Notes: generated by a model from the sequence alone, not told the origin. 64,000 nt of DNA from Sabulibacter ruber (GCF_017355955.1 NZ_JAFFID010000003.1:186001-250000), one strand, 5' to 3'. Positions 35,350 to 45,046 are shown, numbered from the stretch's first letter. A program made the numbers and translations.

Positions 35350-38300
35350 ATGAGAATAGCTTTACAAAAGCTACCTTTAGTTTTCTTCTTTTTACTACTT
35401 TCTTTCCAATTACGGGCTCAAAACACCGGCTTCACCTTTTCCCGTACTTTAGGCACACCCCTATCTACTCCCTTTCAACTAGAATTAGATCAGGAAGGAA
35501 ACATGGTGGTCTTGGAGCACAACATCCTAAAAACCCTTGATAAAGATGGAAATCTCCTTAAAAAATTGGATCTGGTAAGAGACAATGATCCAGGAACTTT
35601 CCAGTCGTTTGAACTAGATAAAGAGGGCAACATCTATTTAGTGGATGTTTATCACTCTAACCTGCAGAAGCTTAATTCCAAAGGGGAAGTGGTTATGAAA
35701 GTAGGCTCCGAAGGAATAGGGCCTCAAAATTTCTATCATCCCAATGATCTTACTCTGGATAAACAGGGGGATATTTATGTAGCAGACACCTATAATAACC
35801 GAATACAGAAACTCAACAACAAAGGCGAATTTCTGAAAAGTTATGTGTTCCCCGGTGATACAGTCCACAAAAAAGCTGTCGCTATTGAAAGTGGCCCTAG
35901 TGGTACTTTGTATGTACTGGGCATTTATGGTAAACTCTATAAATTAACAGAAGACCTGCAGTTGATTGACAGCATGCAGATTCAGTTTGAAAACAACCCA
36001 ACGTTCAATATTTCTAATTCTTTAGGGCTTGATAAAGAAGAGAACATTTATGTGTTCAACACCAGTCCTGCAAGAGTAGACAAATACTCCTCTTCCGGTC
36101 AGTTTCTTCAAAGCTATACCTCCTCGGTAAATGGAGTCAGCAGCTTTACGGGTAGCCGATTTGAAATCACTATTTCCGATAACGGAGACGTCTATGTGAC
36201 AAACAGAGGCAACATTGGTACAGGCACCATACAAGTTTTCAGCGCCAGTGGTGAACTAAAGAAGAAAATTGGCAACGAGAAAGAGTTTATTGGTATAACG
36301 CAAGATGATCAAGGACAATTTTTTCTTTTGCAAAGAGAACCTACCTATGCTATCCGGCACTATAACTCTTTTGGGGTATTTGTAAAGGAATTTGCTTATA
36401 AAGGCAATGAAGATGGTCCTCAATGGACTCCTATCACTATAAAGTCAGACAGAGCAGGTAATATCTATTGTTTAGAGATTAAGTCTACGGATACAGGCCG
36501 AGCTAGAATACAGAAGTTCTCAAATGAGGGGAAATTTATTAAAACTGCTGTTGAAGTTGCCCTTGATCCTGCCAATTACTATGCCTACTTAAAAGGTGAC
36601 TTCCAGATAGATTACTATGGAAATTTCATGTTGTTAGACTGTTATAGAGGGACTATAAAAAAATACAATCCTCTGGGCCAGCTAATTACCACCTACGGGC
36701 TCAGCACAAATAGCCGGCGCTTGTATATGCCTTCTAATCTTGCCCTGGACCCAGATGGCAATATGTTTGTCTTAGATATGGATGGGTATAGGATTCATAA
36801 ATTCAACTCAAAAGCTGAATTACTACATGTATTTGAAACCCCAAAGCAAGAGGGATTTATGTTTGCCGGATTTAAACTCCAAGCCTCTTCCATGGCGACA
36901 GATGGCCATGGCAATCTGTATCTCTGGAATGGGATAGGCAATATCATTCGTATTTATAACCCGTCAGGAACTCAGATAAACCAAATCAATGGCTCTTCTG
37001 GGTATTTATCTATAAACAGGAAAAACACAAAACTCCTAGTATTGAATCTCTCTTATGTGAATGAGCATATTTCAAACGAAGAAACTTCTAGTGCTCCAAT
37101 TAAAGTCTCAGTGATCACTGGCAGGGTTTTCAAAGACTCTAATTCTAATTGTGTACAAGATGTAACAGAAACCCCTTTAGCTGGAATTGTAATGAAAGCT
37201 GAGCCTGGGCCCTATTACGGAATATCAGATGATACCGGTCTATACACAATTCCTGTTGATACAGGTAGATACACAGTAAGCCCTATCTTACCTGGAGAAG
37301 AAGTTGGAAGGGACATTAGATTTAACTGCCCTTCTTCCACTATAGTGCCGGTCAAAAGCTATCTTAGTCAGGTTTCTGGTCCTGATATAGGCCTTAGTGT
37401 CCGTTTATCCCCCTTCCTGAATGTTAGTGTTAGCTCAGACCGCCGGCGTAGGTGTTTTCAGAATGTAACCACGGTCTCTTACTCCAACATGGGGTTTGCC
37501 GTAGCAAGGGGGGCACAGGTAAAGCTGCAGTTGCCGCAAGAAGTTAGTTTTATCTCCGCCTCTTTGCCTCATTACCAGGACCATAAAGGCAATTACGTCT
37601 TTGAGGTGGGTAACCTGGAGCCCGGCCAGCACGGTACCATCTCCATCATTGACTCCGTATCCTGCGATAATCCTGACATAAGAGGACTGACGGTCTGCAC
37701 CAAAGCCTGGATTACACCTGCCAATGCCAAACCAGAACCTTCCCACTGGAACAAAGCTGAAATAGCGGTAAGTGGAGCGGCCACCGAGAGCACCCAAGCC
37801 CGCTTTGTCATCCAGAACCAGGGCACCGGCGACATGACCGACAGCCTCTCCTACCGGGTTCTCCAGGATGCCGAATTGGCGTTGAACAGCCGGTATAAAC
37901 TGGCCGCCGGCGATAGTTTGGTGCTACGGTTTCCCACAACGGGCCGGGTGATACGCGTAGAGGCCGACCAGCCCACAGGATATCCTATCAAGCCCCTCGC
38001 CAGTGCGAACGTGGAAATAAAGCAACGCAACACCGGAATACCCGCCATACCCATGATGGCTTTCCCCGTGGATGATCCTGAGCCAGAGAAAACAGAGCAA
38101 TGTCTCCCCATTATTGACTCTTTTGACCCTAATGACAAGCAGGTAGAACCCGTAGGCCTCACCGCTGAGCACTACACGCCCACGAACACTCCTCTGCGCT
38201 ACACGGTGCGGTTCCAGAACACGGGTACCGATGTGGCTTATCGGGTGGTAGTGGTAGACACGCTTTCCGCCGATGTAGATCTGGGGTCCTTGCAAATAGG

Positions 38301-40338
38301 CGCTGTTTCACACCCCTACAAATTGACTGTGACAGGCAAAGAGCGCCCAGTGCTCACCTTCACGTTCAACAACATCATGCTGCCAGACAGCTCGGTAGAC
38401 CAGGCAAGAAGTAACGGTTCTATCCAGTTCAGTGTCAACCCCAAGGCCAACCTCCCCGAGAAACACCTGATAGAAAACTTCGCAGATATCTTCTTTGACT
38501 ACAACGAGCCGGTAAGAACCAACACCACTGTAAACCGTCTCTATGACATGCCGCCGGTTGTAAACGCTGATAAACAGCTTTCGGCCAGCGAAGTGGTTGC
38601 TTCACCTTCTATCACCAATTTCACCCCAACGCAAAGCCGGGCAGCCCAGATAATCATCATCTCCGGCAGGAACTTCGCGGTACCTGCGGCAAAAAACCAG
38701 GTCACGTTCAACGGAGTACCGGCACAGGTGCTAGATGCTAGTGAAGCTTCCTTAAAGGTGGTGGTACCTTCCAACGCTTTTACCGGCAAAATCAAAATAA
38801 TCACCGCAGACGGAGCCGTTACCAGCAGCAGTGACTTTGTCATTTATCTGCCCCCTGTCCTCACTTCTGTTAGCCCGCAGGAAGCTGTTCCCGGCCAGGT
38901 GGTGACACTTACAGGCAATCATTTCTCTCCAATACTTCTGCAGGACACGGTGACCATCAACGGAGCAGAAGCCCAAGTGCTGGAAGCCACCGAAAACCAG
39001 TTAAAAATAAGAGTGCCAGAAAACGCCTATTCTGGTAAAATCAAGTTGAAAACGCTGGGCGGCCAGGTAGAGACTGCAGAAAACTTCAAAGTATGGCATC
39101 ACCTGGTTATTGCTGGTTTCTCCCCATCAGCCGGGAAACATGGTGCTGAGGTAGTCATCACGGGTACTAAGTTTTCAGGCAGCACCCAGAATAACAAAGT
39201 GTGGTTCAATAACCAACTGGCCGAAGTGGTGTCTGCTCAGCCTACTTCGCTCACCGTAAAGGTGCCTGCAGGAGCTACTACTGGCCCCATCAAAGTGGAA
39301 ACCGAACACGGCCATGGGACCAGCAATTCAGCTTTTACGGTGTACCAACCACCGGTAATCTCAAGCTTCAGCCCCGCCGAAGGTATCATCGGCGCTGTGG
39401 TCACTCTGGAGGGCAACCATCTTTCTGAAGACCTGGTGGAAAGTATTACCCTGGGTACCATCCCGTGCTCCATCATCGGCTTTGGGCCCAATTCTGTGCG
39501 GGTATGGGTTCCTGCCAGGGCAGAATCAGGGAAGTTTAGCATTCAGACGAAAGGAGGTATAGCCCAGAGTACCTCTGTTTACCATGTCTGGTACCCACCG
39601 GTGATTTCAGGCGTGGACAAACTGAGAGAGCGGGTAGGCGGAAACCTTACGCTTTCCGGATCAAACTTTGCCCCACAGGCTAGCCGTAACAGCGTCTTGT
39701 TTGGGGAAAAGCCTGCTCAGGTGCTACAGGCAAGCGAAACCCAACTGCTGGTCCGTATTCCGGAGGGAGCCACTTCTGGTCAGGTAAACGTGACCACGCC
39801 GGGCGGAACAGCTTCCCATGGATTTGAGATCATTCCAGCTCCCGTGCTCACCCAGATCAAACCCGCCTCGGCCAGCATGGGGTCGGTAGTGGAACTCATG
39901 GGGCAGGAATTCATGACCCTGAACCAAACCGACACCGTGTATTTTGCCGGAGTGCAAGCGGCTGTTTTAAGTACCTCGGCTTCTGTGCTGAAAGTTCGGG
40001 TGCCCAGGGGAGCCGTCACCGGGAAGGTTACCGTTGCAGGTGCCGGCGGCAGAGCCGAGGCGAGCTTCCAGGTGGAGGAACTTACCCCAGACCAAGCCAT
40101 CCAAATCTACCCTAACCCCACCCCAGACCGGCTTACCGTAGATTTCATCAAAGCAGACTTTGACGTGCAAGCTGTACAGGTCTTTGACCTGGCTGGCAAG
40201 CTGCTAATATCTGCGCCTATTGCAAGTTCCCAGTTAGCCCAGGTGGAAATCAACCTTGACTCCTCTCCTACCGGCATCTACGTTCTGGTAATTCAAACAT
40301 CCAGAGTGAAAGTGGTGAAACGGATCAACCTTCTGTAG
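35350..40338 (+). CDS. giant secreted NHL / DUF7619 / IPT protein with T9SS sorting domain
   Basis: A 1662-residue paralogue of the protein at 24633. Signal peptide MRIALQKLPLVFFFLLLSFQLRAQ (ATG 35350). It has NHL-like blades about residues 30-570 (LDKQGDIYVADTYNNRIQKL, LDPDGNMFVLDMDGYRIHKF), an SdrD-B-like unit near 588 (ITGRVFKDSNSNCVQDVTET), a DUF11-like unit with DRRRRCF near 695, DUF7619 about 923-1070, six IPT/TIG domains about 1088-1577 (two more than its paralogue), and a Por sorting domain from YPNPTPDRLTVDF near 1587. It is inserted between two loci of the RNA-repair regulon but has no dyad operator of its own. It is a probable surface protein; its ligand is unknown. Confidence 0.9.
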   Translation: MRIALQKLPLVFFFLLLSFQLRAQNTGFTFSRTLGTPLSTPFQLELDQEGNMVVLEHNILKTLDKDGNLLKKLDLVRDNDPGTFQSFELDKEGNIYLVDVYHSNLQKLNSKGEVVMKVGSEGIGPQNFYHPNDLTLDKQGDIYVADTYNNRIQKLNNKGEFLKSYVFPGDTVHKKAVAIESGPSGTLYVLGIYGKLYKLTEDLQLIDSMQIQFENNPTFNISNSLGLDKEENIYVFNTSPARVDKYSSSGQFLQSYTSSVNGVSSFTGSRFEITISDNGDVYVTNRGNIGTGTIQVFSASGELKKKIGNEKEFIGITQDDQGQFFLLQREPTYAIRHYNSFGVFVKEFAYKGNEDGPQWTPITIKSDRAGNIYCLEIKSTDTGRARIQKFSNEGKFIKTAVEVALDPANYYAYLKGDFQIDYYGNFMLLDCYRGTIKKYNPLGQLITTYGLSTNSRRLYMPSNLALDPDGNMFVLDMDGYRIHKFNSKAELLHVFETPKQEGFMFAGFKLQASSMATDGHGNLYLWNGIGNIIRIYNPSGTQINQINGSSGYLSINRKNTKLLVLNLSYVNEHISNEETSSAPIKVSVITGRVFKDSNSNCVQDVTETPLAGIVMKAEPGPYYGISDDTGLYTIPVDTGRYTVSPILPGEEVGRDIRFNCPSSTIVPVKSYLSQVSGPDIGLSVRLSPFLNVSVSSDRRRRCFQNVTTVSYSNMGFAVARGAQVKLQLPQEVSFISASLPHYQDHKGNYVFEVGNLEPGQHGTISIIDSVSCDNPDIRGLTVCTKAWITPANAKPEPSHWNKAEIAVSGAATESTQARFVIQNQGTGDMTDSLSYRVLQDAELALNSRYKLAAGDSLVLRFPTTGRVIRVEADQPTGYPIKPLASANVEIKQRNTGIPAIPMMAFPVDDPEPEKTEQCLPIIDSFDPNDKQVEPVGLTAEHYTPTNTPLRYTVRFQNTGTDVAYRVVVVDTLSADVDLGSLQIGAVSHPYKLTVTGKERPVLTFTFNNIMLPDSSVDQARSNGSIQFSVNPKANLPEKHLIENFADIFFDYNEPVRTNTTVNRLYDMPPVVNADKQLSASEVVASPSITNFTPTQSRAAQIIIISGRNFAVPAAKNQVTFNGVPAQVLDASEASLKVVVPSNAFTGKIKIITADGAVTSSSDFVIYLPPVLTSVSPQEAVPGQVVTLTGNHFSPILLQDTVTINGAEAQVLEATENQLKIRVPENAYSGKIKLKTLGGQVETAENFKVWHHLVIAGFSPSAGKHGAEVVITGTKFSGSTQNNKVWFNNQLAEVVSAQPTSLTVKVPAGATTGPIKVETEHGHGTSNSAFTVYQPPVISSFSPAEGIIGAVVTLEGNHLSEDLVESITLGTIPCSIIGFGPNSVRVWVPARAESGKFSIQTKGGIAQSTSVYHVWYPPVISGVDKLRERVGGNLTLSGSNFAPQASRNSVLFGEKPAQVLQASETQLLVRIPEGATSGQVNVTTPGGTASHGFEIIPAPVLTQIKPASASMGSVVELMGQEFMTLNQTDTVYFAGVQAAVLSTSASVLKVRVPRGAVTGKVTVAGAGGRAEASFQVEELTPDQAIQIYPNPTPDRLTVDFIKADFDVQAVQVFDLAGKLLISAPIASSQLAQVEINLDSSPTGIYVLVIQTSRVKVVKRINLL

Positions 40339-40363
40339 AGGGAGCTTTTTCTTTCTCTAAAAG

Positions 40364-40399
40364 ATAAAGCCAAGGCTCCACTCCTTGGCTTTATTTTTT
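40364..40399 (+). terminator. terminator of giant T9SS gene
   Basis: AAAGCCAAGG / CCTTGGCTTT around CTCCACT, followed by a T-rich run. Confidence 0.9.
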
Positions 40400-40443
40400 T
40401 GAGAAAGTCAGGTTGATGCATGTACCTCCTTAGTTCAAGTCAA

Positions 40444-40483
40444 CTGATTTCAAGCCGTTTAACAAAAAACACGCTAAAAACTT
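40444..40483. repeat. degenerate 40-bp palindromic element
   Basis: CTGATTTCAAGCCGTTTAAC followed by AAAAAACACGCTAAAAACTT. It lies 17 bp upstream of the rtcB operator. Confidence 0.5.
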
Positions 40484-40499
40484 ACTTCATGCAATTTGC

Positions 40500-40535
40500 T
40501 GCGCAAAAACACTGCGCACCTACCTTTTCTCTTTG
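40500..40535 (+). promoter_or_regulatory. operator dyad and promoter of rtcB
   Basis: TGCGCA (40500-40505), AAAACAC, TGCGCA (40513-40518), then 13 nt to TTTG (40532-40535). The dyad with its left flank GC is identical to the site at 33154 over 21 bases. Confidence 0.82.
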
Positions 40536-40565
40536 CCATAGTTCACCACTTACCTATTGAAAACT

Positions 40566-41987
40566 ATGGCAAATACTTCTATCCTCACCGGCAAAGACCT
40601 TCTTGCCTTGGGGTACCCTGAAGGAAAGACGATTGGCATTAGCCTTCGCCTGATGGCGCAGCATTACCACCACTTTTCTTTAGAAGATCAGATTCGGCTT
40701 ACGGCTCAGGTTCTGGCAAATCCAGCGGAGTTTCTGACGCACGAAAAACTTGCTTCACTGGCCGAGGCGCTGACAGAACAAGTAAATCCCGGTGTTATCC
40801 CCTTGCACGAAGCTCCGCTGCCCTTTGCAGTGTACGATGGGGCGGGGATTCAGGAGGGCGCCAAACGGCAGATGGAAACGGCCATGCGCTTGCCAGTGGC
40901 AGTAGCCGGTGCCCTCATGCCCGATGCCCACCAGGGCTATGGCTTGCCCATTGGCGGGGTACTGGCTACCCGTAATGCGGTGATCCCCTATGGCGTGGGC
41001 GTAGACATCGGGTGCCGAATGTGCCTTACCCTCTACCCTGCCCCATCTGGGTTTATAGACCAGAACCGTGGGCCATTAAAGAAGATTTTGGTGGATAACA
41101 CCCGCTTTGGAAGGGCAACGTTTCAGAAGCCTATGGACCATGCCGTAATGGACCGAGCAGAGTTCACCGAGATTCCGGTGCTGCGCAGCCTGAAAGACCG
41201 TGCCTTTTCTCAATTGGGTTCTTCAGGGGGCGGAAACCACTTTGTGGAGTTCGGGACGGTTGCCCTCCCCGATGCTCAGAATGAATTTGGGTTGCCTGTG
41301 GGCGATTACCTGGCGGTTCTTTCCCACTCGGGTTCGCGTGGATTGGGGGCCAACATTGCCGGATACTACACCAAACTGGCCATGCAGAACTGCCCGCTGC
41401 CCCAGGAGGCCCGCCACTTAGCCTGGCTGGACCTGACCACTGAGGCGGGTCAGGAATACTGGCTCGCCATGAACCTGGCCGGTGACTACGCCAGCGCGTG
41501 CCACCACCAGATTCATGACCGTCTAGCCAAGGCTTTGGCCCTGGAACCACTGGCGAGGGTAGAGAACCACCACAACTTCGCCTGGAAAGAACAGGATGCC
41601 AATGGTCAGGAGTTGATTGTACACCGCAAAGGCGCCACCCCCGCCGGCATGGGTGTGCTGGGAATTATTCCGGGTTCTATGACGGCTCCCGGCTATATTG
41701 TGCGGGGGCGCGGAACAGCCGCCTCGGTGAACTCTGCCTCGCACGGAGCCGGACGCCAGATGTCCCGCACCCAGGCTAAGAACACGCTTTCCGCGGCCCA
41801 GGTACAGCGGCATTTACAGGAAGCAGGCGTTGACGTAATCGGGTCCGGACTGGATGAAGCTCCCATGGCATACAAAGACATTCGCCAGGTGATGGCTGCG
41901 CAACAAGATTTGGTAGAAGTCGTGGGAACCTTCTCGCCCAAGATTGTGCGCATGTGCGGCGATGAGCAGTATTTAGAGAATGATTAA
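40566..41987 (+). CDS. rtcB: RNA 3'-phosphate/2',3'-cyclic phosphate ligase RtcB
   Basis: A 473-residue GTP- and Mn-dependent RNA ligase joining 2',3'-cyclic-phosphate or 3'-phosphate ends to 5'-OH ends. Motifs in order: MPDAHQGYGLPIGGVLA, the metal-binding Asp-x-x-Cys in GVGVDIGCRM near 150, SSGGGNHFVEFG near 222, HSGSRGLG near 254, NHHNFAW near 335, and the guanylylated His in NSASHGAGRQMSR near 394. All metal and nucleotide ligands appear present. I start at the ATG at 40566; a TTG three codons earlier is possible. No archease or RtcA gene is adjacent. The upstream dyad operator ties it to the nucleotidyltransferase and Ro60 genes. Confidence 0.96.
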   Translation: MANTSILTGKDLLALGYPEGKTIGISLRLMAQHYHHFSLEDQIRLTAQVLANPAEFLTHEKLASLAEALTEQVNPGVIPLHEAPLPFAVYDGAGIQEGAKRQMETAMRLPVAVAGALMPDAHQGYGLPIGGVLATRNAVIPYGVGVDIGCRMCLTLYPAPSGFIDQNRGPLKKILVDNTRFGRATFQKPMDHAVMDRAEFTEIPVLRSLKDRAFSQLGSSGGGNHFVEFGTVALPDAQNEFGLPVGDYLAVLSHSGSRGLGANIAGYYTKLAMQNCPLPQEARHLAWLDLTTEAGQEYWLAMNLAGDYASACHHQIHDRLAKALALEPLARVENHHNFAWKEQDANGQELIVHRKGATPAGMGVLGIIPGSMTAPGYIVRGRGTAASVNSASHGAGRQMSRTQAKNTLSAAQVQRHLQEAGVDVIGSGLDEAPMAYKDIRQVMAAQQDLVEVVGTFSPKIVRMCGDEQYLEND

Positions 41988-41995
41988 TAAAAAGG

Positions 41996-42041
41996 AAAGC
42001 CTCCCCTGGCACGATTAGCCAATGGGAGGCTTTACTTTTTT
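41996..42041. terminator. bidirectional terminator between rtcB and lipoprotein gene
   Basis: AAAGCCTCCC / GGGAGGCTTT around an 18-nt loop, with A-run and T-run flanks. It lies between convergent genes ending at 41987 and 42069. Confidence 0.88.
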
Positions 42042-42068
42042 AAGTACGGGTTAGTTTCACCCTTTGCT

Positions 42069-43133
42069 TCAATTCACCGTAACCTCATACACCCCGCCTT
42101 TGTAAAGGCCCATGTACAGCCTGGTTTGGTTACCAGATTTAACCTGCACCATGTCCCACACCCCTCCAAACAGAGTTGCGTCCTTATGCGCAAATTCTTC
42201 CCAATTGGCTCCACCGTCTCGGGAAATGTAGAGGATAAGCGGCTGCGGATGATCAAAGTTCTTTAGCCAGCTAGCCGCGTAAATGGTTTTATTGTCTGTT
42301 TCGTCTATTTCAACCCCAAAGTAAAAGCGGGCTTTGTGGTCATCGTGCTTGATGGTAGTCCAGGTAGCGCCATTGTCGGTGGTTTTGATGATACCGTCTT
42401 CCCCGCCAATGAGTAAAGTATTGGCATTAGTCTTATCAAAGGCAATATCCTTGGCTACACTGGGGGCCGGCAGCAGACCTTGCCAGCTACTCCAACTTTT
42501 ATGAGCCTGGGAGTATTTAAAAAGGGTAAAGCTTTCTATTCCATTCTGTCCGCCAGACCAAAGATCCCCGTTCAAAGGGTTCGCCTGAACAAAATCCAGC
42601 CCCGATCCCAAGCCCTGCCATTCTCCTTGCAGGGGTGTCCAGGTACTTCCCAGATCGGTGGATTTGGCAATGACCGTGTTCCCTACCGCAAGTATTTCCT
42701 GGCTGTTTTCCAGGTAGAAGAAATTGTTCAGTGATTCTGGAAAACCACCGCCAAAATTGTTTGCCACCTCCTGAAAAGCAGCACTGCCACCCACCTTCTT
42801 ATAGATTTTATACGTGGTCTTGCTTTGGTTTGAGCCGGCGGCAAGGATAACGTTGTTTGGCAGGAAGACCATAGTCTTGACAATCTCCCCCTGTAAGCCT
42901 ACCGGCTGCCAATCTGCTGCTCCGGTAAGATTTCTGGAAAACAATCCATTATCTGTGGCAGCATACAGGAACCCATCTTTTGTCTTCAGTTCATACACGA
43001 TTCTGTTCGCCAATCCAAAATTTTTGAAGGCAACAGGTTGGGGCTCGCCAATGGTTTCTTCGTCGTCCTCGCTACACCCCATCAGGAAGGTGAAAAGGAT
43101 AAATACCTTGAGCAGCAAATAACTTTTCTTCAT
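42069..43133 (-). CDS. lipoprotein with BNR/sialidase-like propeller repeats
   Basis: A 354-residue surface lipoprotein. The signal ends in the lipobox FLMGC (Cys20) and is followed by SEDDEETIGE, an acidic export signal of Bacteroidota surface lipoproteins. BNR-like Asp-box repeats appear: ATDNGLFSRN, STDLGSTWTPL, TTDNGATWTTI, SRDGGANWEEF. A seven-bladed propeller of the sialidase/YCF48 kind is likely, without sialidase catalytic residues. It sits between rtcB and the Ro60 gene on the opposite strand and has no dyad operator, so a role in RNA repair is unlikely. Confidence 0.85.
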   Translation of the reverse strand: MKKSYLLLKVFILFTFLMGCSEDDEETIGEPQPVAFKNFGLANRIVYELKTKDGFLYAATDNGLFSRNLTGAADWQPVGLQGEIVKTMVFLPNNVILAAGSNQSKTTYKIYKKVGGSAAFQEVANNFGGGFPESLNNFFYLENSQEILAVGNTVIAKSTDLGSTWTPLQGEWQGLGSGLDFVQANPLNGDLWSGGQNGIESFTLFKYSQAHKSWSSWQGLLPAPSVAKDIAFDKTNANTLLIGGEDGIIKTTDNGATWTTIKHDDHKARFYFGVEIDETDNKTIYAASWLKNFDHPQPLILYISRDGGANWEEFAHKDATLFGGVWDMVQVKSGNQTRLYMGLYKGGVYEVTVN

Positions 43134-43350
43134 TTCATTAACTTATAAGAACTACTAAAAAGAGCCTTCTGCCCAAAGAATGGTTGCATACCACTGTTGT
43201 CTTCTGGTTGCTTGCTCGGCTTAGCTGCATTGAGAGAGTTGAATAATAAAGCAGTAGAATTTGAAAGCTGAACTTATAGAAGGTATCCTATTGCTGAAGC
43301 TGTATTCCTCTCCCCAAAAAATTTTCAAAAAAATTCTTCTCCTCTTCATC

Positions 43351-43386
43351 TGCGCAAAAAGACTGCGCAGGAGCCCTCCACCTTTG
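43351..43386 (+). promoter_or_regulatory. operator dyad and promoter of Ro60 gene
   Basis: TGCGCA (43351-43356), AAAAGAC, TGCGCA (43364-43369), then 13 nt to TTTG (43383-43386). The spacer differs by one base from the other two copies; spacing to TTTG is identical. Confidence 0.82.
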
Positions 43387-43410
43387 TATCGTTCACTAAC
43401 CACAAAGGCG

Positions 43411-44928
43411 ATGCGATTCAACGTATTCAAAGCAAAAGAAACCGAGACCCTGAACCATGAGGGAGCCTTGGCCTGGAAGCTGGGCCCAAAAGCAGAGCTG
43501 TATGCCGCCACGGTAACAGCTTCGTTGCAGGACTCTTTCTATCAGACCGCTACTGCCCGTCTGGAGCAGTTGCAGGTGCTGGTGGCCCAGAACGAACCGG
43601 AGTTTGTAGCAAAACTGGCCCTCTACGCCCGAACGCACATGCACCTGCGCAGCGTTCCTTTGGTGCTGTTAGTGGAACTTGCCTTGGTACACCGCGGCGA
43701 TAACCTGGTGAGCCGGGCCGTGGCCCAGACCCTGCAGCGCGCCGATGAAATCACCGAGTTGCTGGCGTATTACCAGTTCCGTAACGGGCGTACCGGCACC
43801 AAGAAGCTGCACAAGTTGTCCAAGCAGTTGCAGCGGGGTATTGCCATGGCTTTCAACCGGTTTGATGCCTACCAGTTTGCCAAGTACAACCGGGAGGCCG
43901 AGATCAAACTGAGAGATGCCTTGTTTCTGGCCCACCCGGTGCCCAAAGACGCGCAGCAGCAAACCATCTTCAATCAAATCGCCACCAACACCTTGCCCAC
44001 TCCCTATACCTGGGAAACCGAGTTGTCGGGGCTGGGGCAGCAGCAGTTTGACTTTGCCGAGGAAAAGGCATTGGCATTCTGCGCCAAATGGGAAGAACTC
44101 ATTGACAGCGGCAAACTGGGGTACATGGCCTTGTTGCGTAACCTGCGTAACATTCTGGAGGCCGAGGTATCGGCGGCCCACATTCAGAAAGTGTGTCAAA
44201 CGTTGGCTGATCCCGTGGCGGTGCAGAAAGCCAGGCAGTTGCCCTTCCGGTTTCTGTCTGCGTACCGGGAGGTACAGGTGCTAAAGTACCCAGACACCGC
44301 ACGCGTGCTGGATGCCCTGGAACAAGCCGTGCAGCACAGCGTGCGCAACCTGCCCGGCTTCTCGCAGGAACAGAAGGTGGTGGTGGCCTGTGACGTATCG
44401 GGATCCATGCAGAAATCCATTTCGCCTAAAAGCAAGGTGCAGCTGTATGACATCGGGCTGATGCTGGGCATGCTGTTGCAGCACCGCTGCGAGCGTGTGG
44501 TTTCGGGCATGTTCGGTGACACCTGGAAGGTCATCAATCTGCCTCGCGGACGCGTGCTGGCCAATGTGCAGGAGTTCCATCGCCGCGAGGGCGAGGTAGG
44601 TTACAGTACCAACGGGTACCTGGTGTTGCAAAACCTTAGGAAATGCAAGGTGCAGGCAGACAAAATCATGTTCTTCACCGATTGCCAACTGTGGGACAAC
44701 AGCGGTTACCAACGCAGCCTCACCCAGGAATGGAAACTGTACAAAGCCCTGTACCCCAGTGCCCGCCTGTACCTCTTCGATCTGGCCGGTTACGGCTCCT
44801 CGCCTCTCAACCTATTACAGGAAGACGTCTTCCTGATTGCCGGTTGGTCAGACAAGATCTTTGAGGTGCTGCAGGCCATTGAAAACGGCGCAGATGCTCT
44901 GGAAATGGTGGAGAAAATGGAAGTGTAG
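43411..44928 (+). CDS. rsr: Ro60-like TROVE domain protein
   Basis: A 505-residue cytoplasmic RNA-binding protein. The TROVE HEAT-repeat ring is about residues 15-310 (NHEGALAWKLGPKAELYAATVTASLQD, FVAKLALYARTHMHLRSVPLVLLVELAL, RGIAMAFNRFDAYQFAKYNR). The vWA domain is about 320-505, with the complete MIDAS motif ACDVSGSMQKS near 328. Ro60 rings bind the ends of misfolded RNAs through the central hole and Y RNAs on the outer surface, and in bacteria they work with PNPase and RtcB systems. I use the ATG at 43411, after the operator; an in-frame ATG at 43261 would run through the operator. Three Y-RNA-like genes follow on the same strand. Confidence 0.95.
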   Translation: MRFNVFKAKETETLNHEGALAWKLGPKAELYAATVTASLQDSFYQTATARLEQLQVLVAQNEPEFVAKLALYARTHMHLRSVPLVLLVELALVHRGDNLVSRAVAQTLQRADEITELLAYYQFRNGRTGTKKLHKLSKQLQRGIAMAFNRFDAYQFAKYNREAEIKLRDALFLAHPVPKDAQQQTIFNQIATNTLPTPYTWETELSGLGQQQFDFAEEKALAFCAKWEELIDSGKLGYMALLRNLRNILEAEVSAAHIQKVCQTLADPVAVQKARQLPFRFLSAYREVQVLKYPDTARVLDALEQAVQHSVRNLPGFSQEQKVVVACDVSGSMQKSISPKSKVQLYDIGLMLGMLLQHRCERVVSGMFGDTWKVINLPRGRVLANVQEFHRREGEVGYSTNGYLVLQNLRKCKVQADKIMFFTDCQLWDNSGYQRSLTQEWKLYKALYPSARLYLFDLAGYGSSPLNLLQEDVFLIAGWSDKIFEVLQAIENGADALEMVEKMEV

Positions 44929-44933
44929 CAAAG

Positions 44934-44973
44934 TTGATTTCCGGCCTGTTTCTGCAAAACCGGCCGGAAACGG
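44934..44973 (+). terminator. terminator of Ro60 gene / 40-bp palindromic element copy
   Basis: TTTCCGGCC / GGCCGGAAA with an inner GTTT / AAAC pair. It begins five bases past the Ro60 stop. It has the length and half-site spacing of the 40-bp family. Confidence 0.65.
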
Positions 44974-44983
44974 GGAACGCAAC

Positions 44984-45008
44984 AGAGACAAGGCAGTGCC
45001 TTGTCTCT
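44984..45008. repeat. perfect palindrome shared with 15 kb repeat cluster
   Basis: AGAGACAAGGCA, G, TGCCTTGTCTCT: 12-bp perfect arms. The same palindrome occurs at 15022-15051. It lies between the Ro60 gene and the first Y-RNA-like gene. Confidence 0.75.
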
Positions 45009-45046
45009 ACAAACAAACCAAAATTGATGACAGAATAGAAGATAAG

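Noticed and set aside
43261-43410. N-terminal extension of the Ro60 gene
   Set aside because: It would translate through the operator and promoter; the family starts near MRFNVF at 43411.
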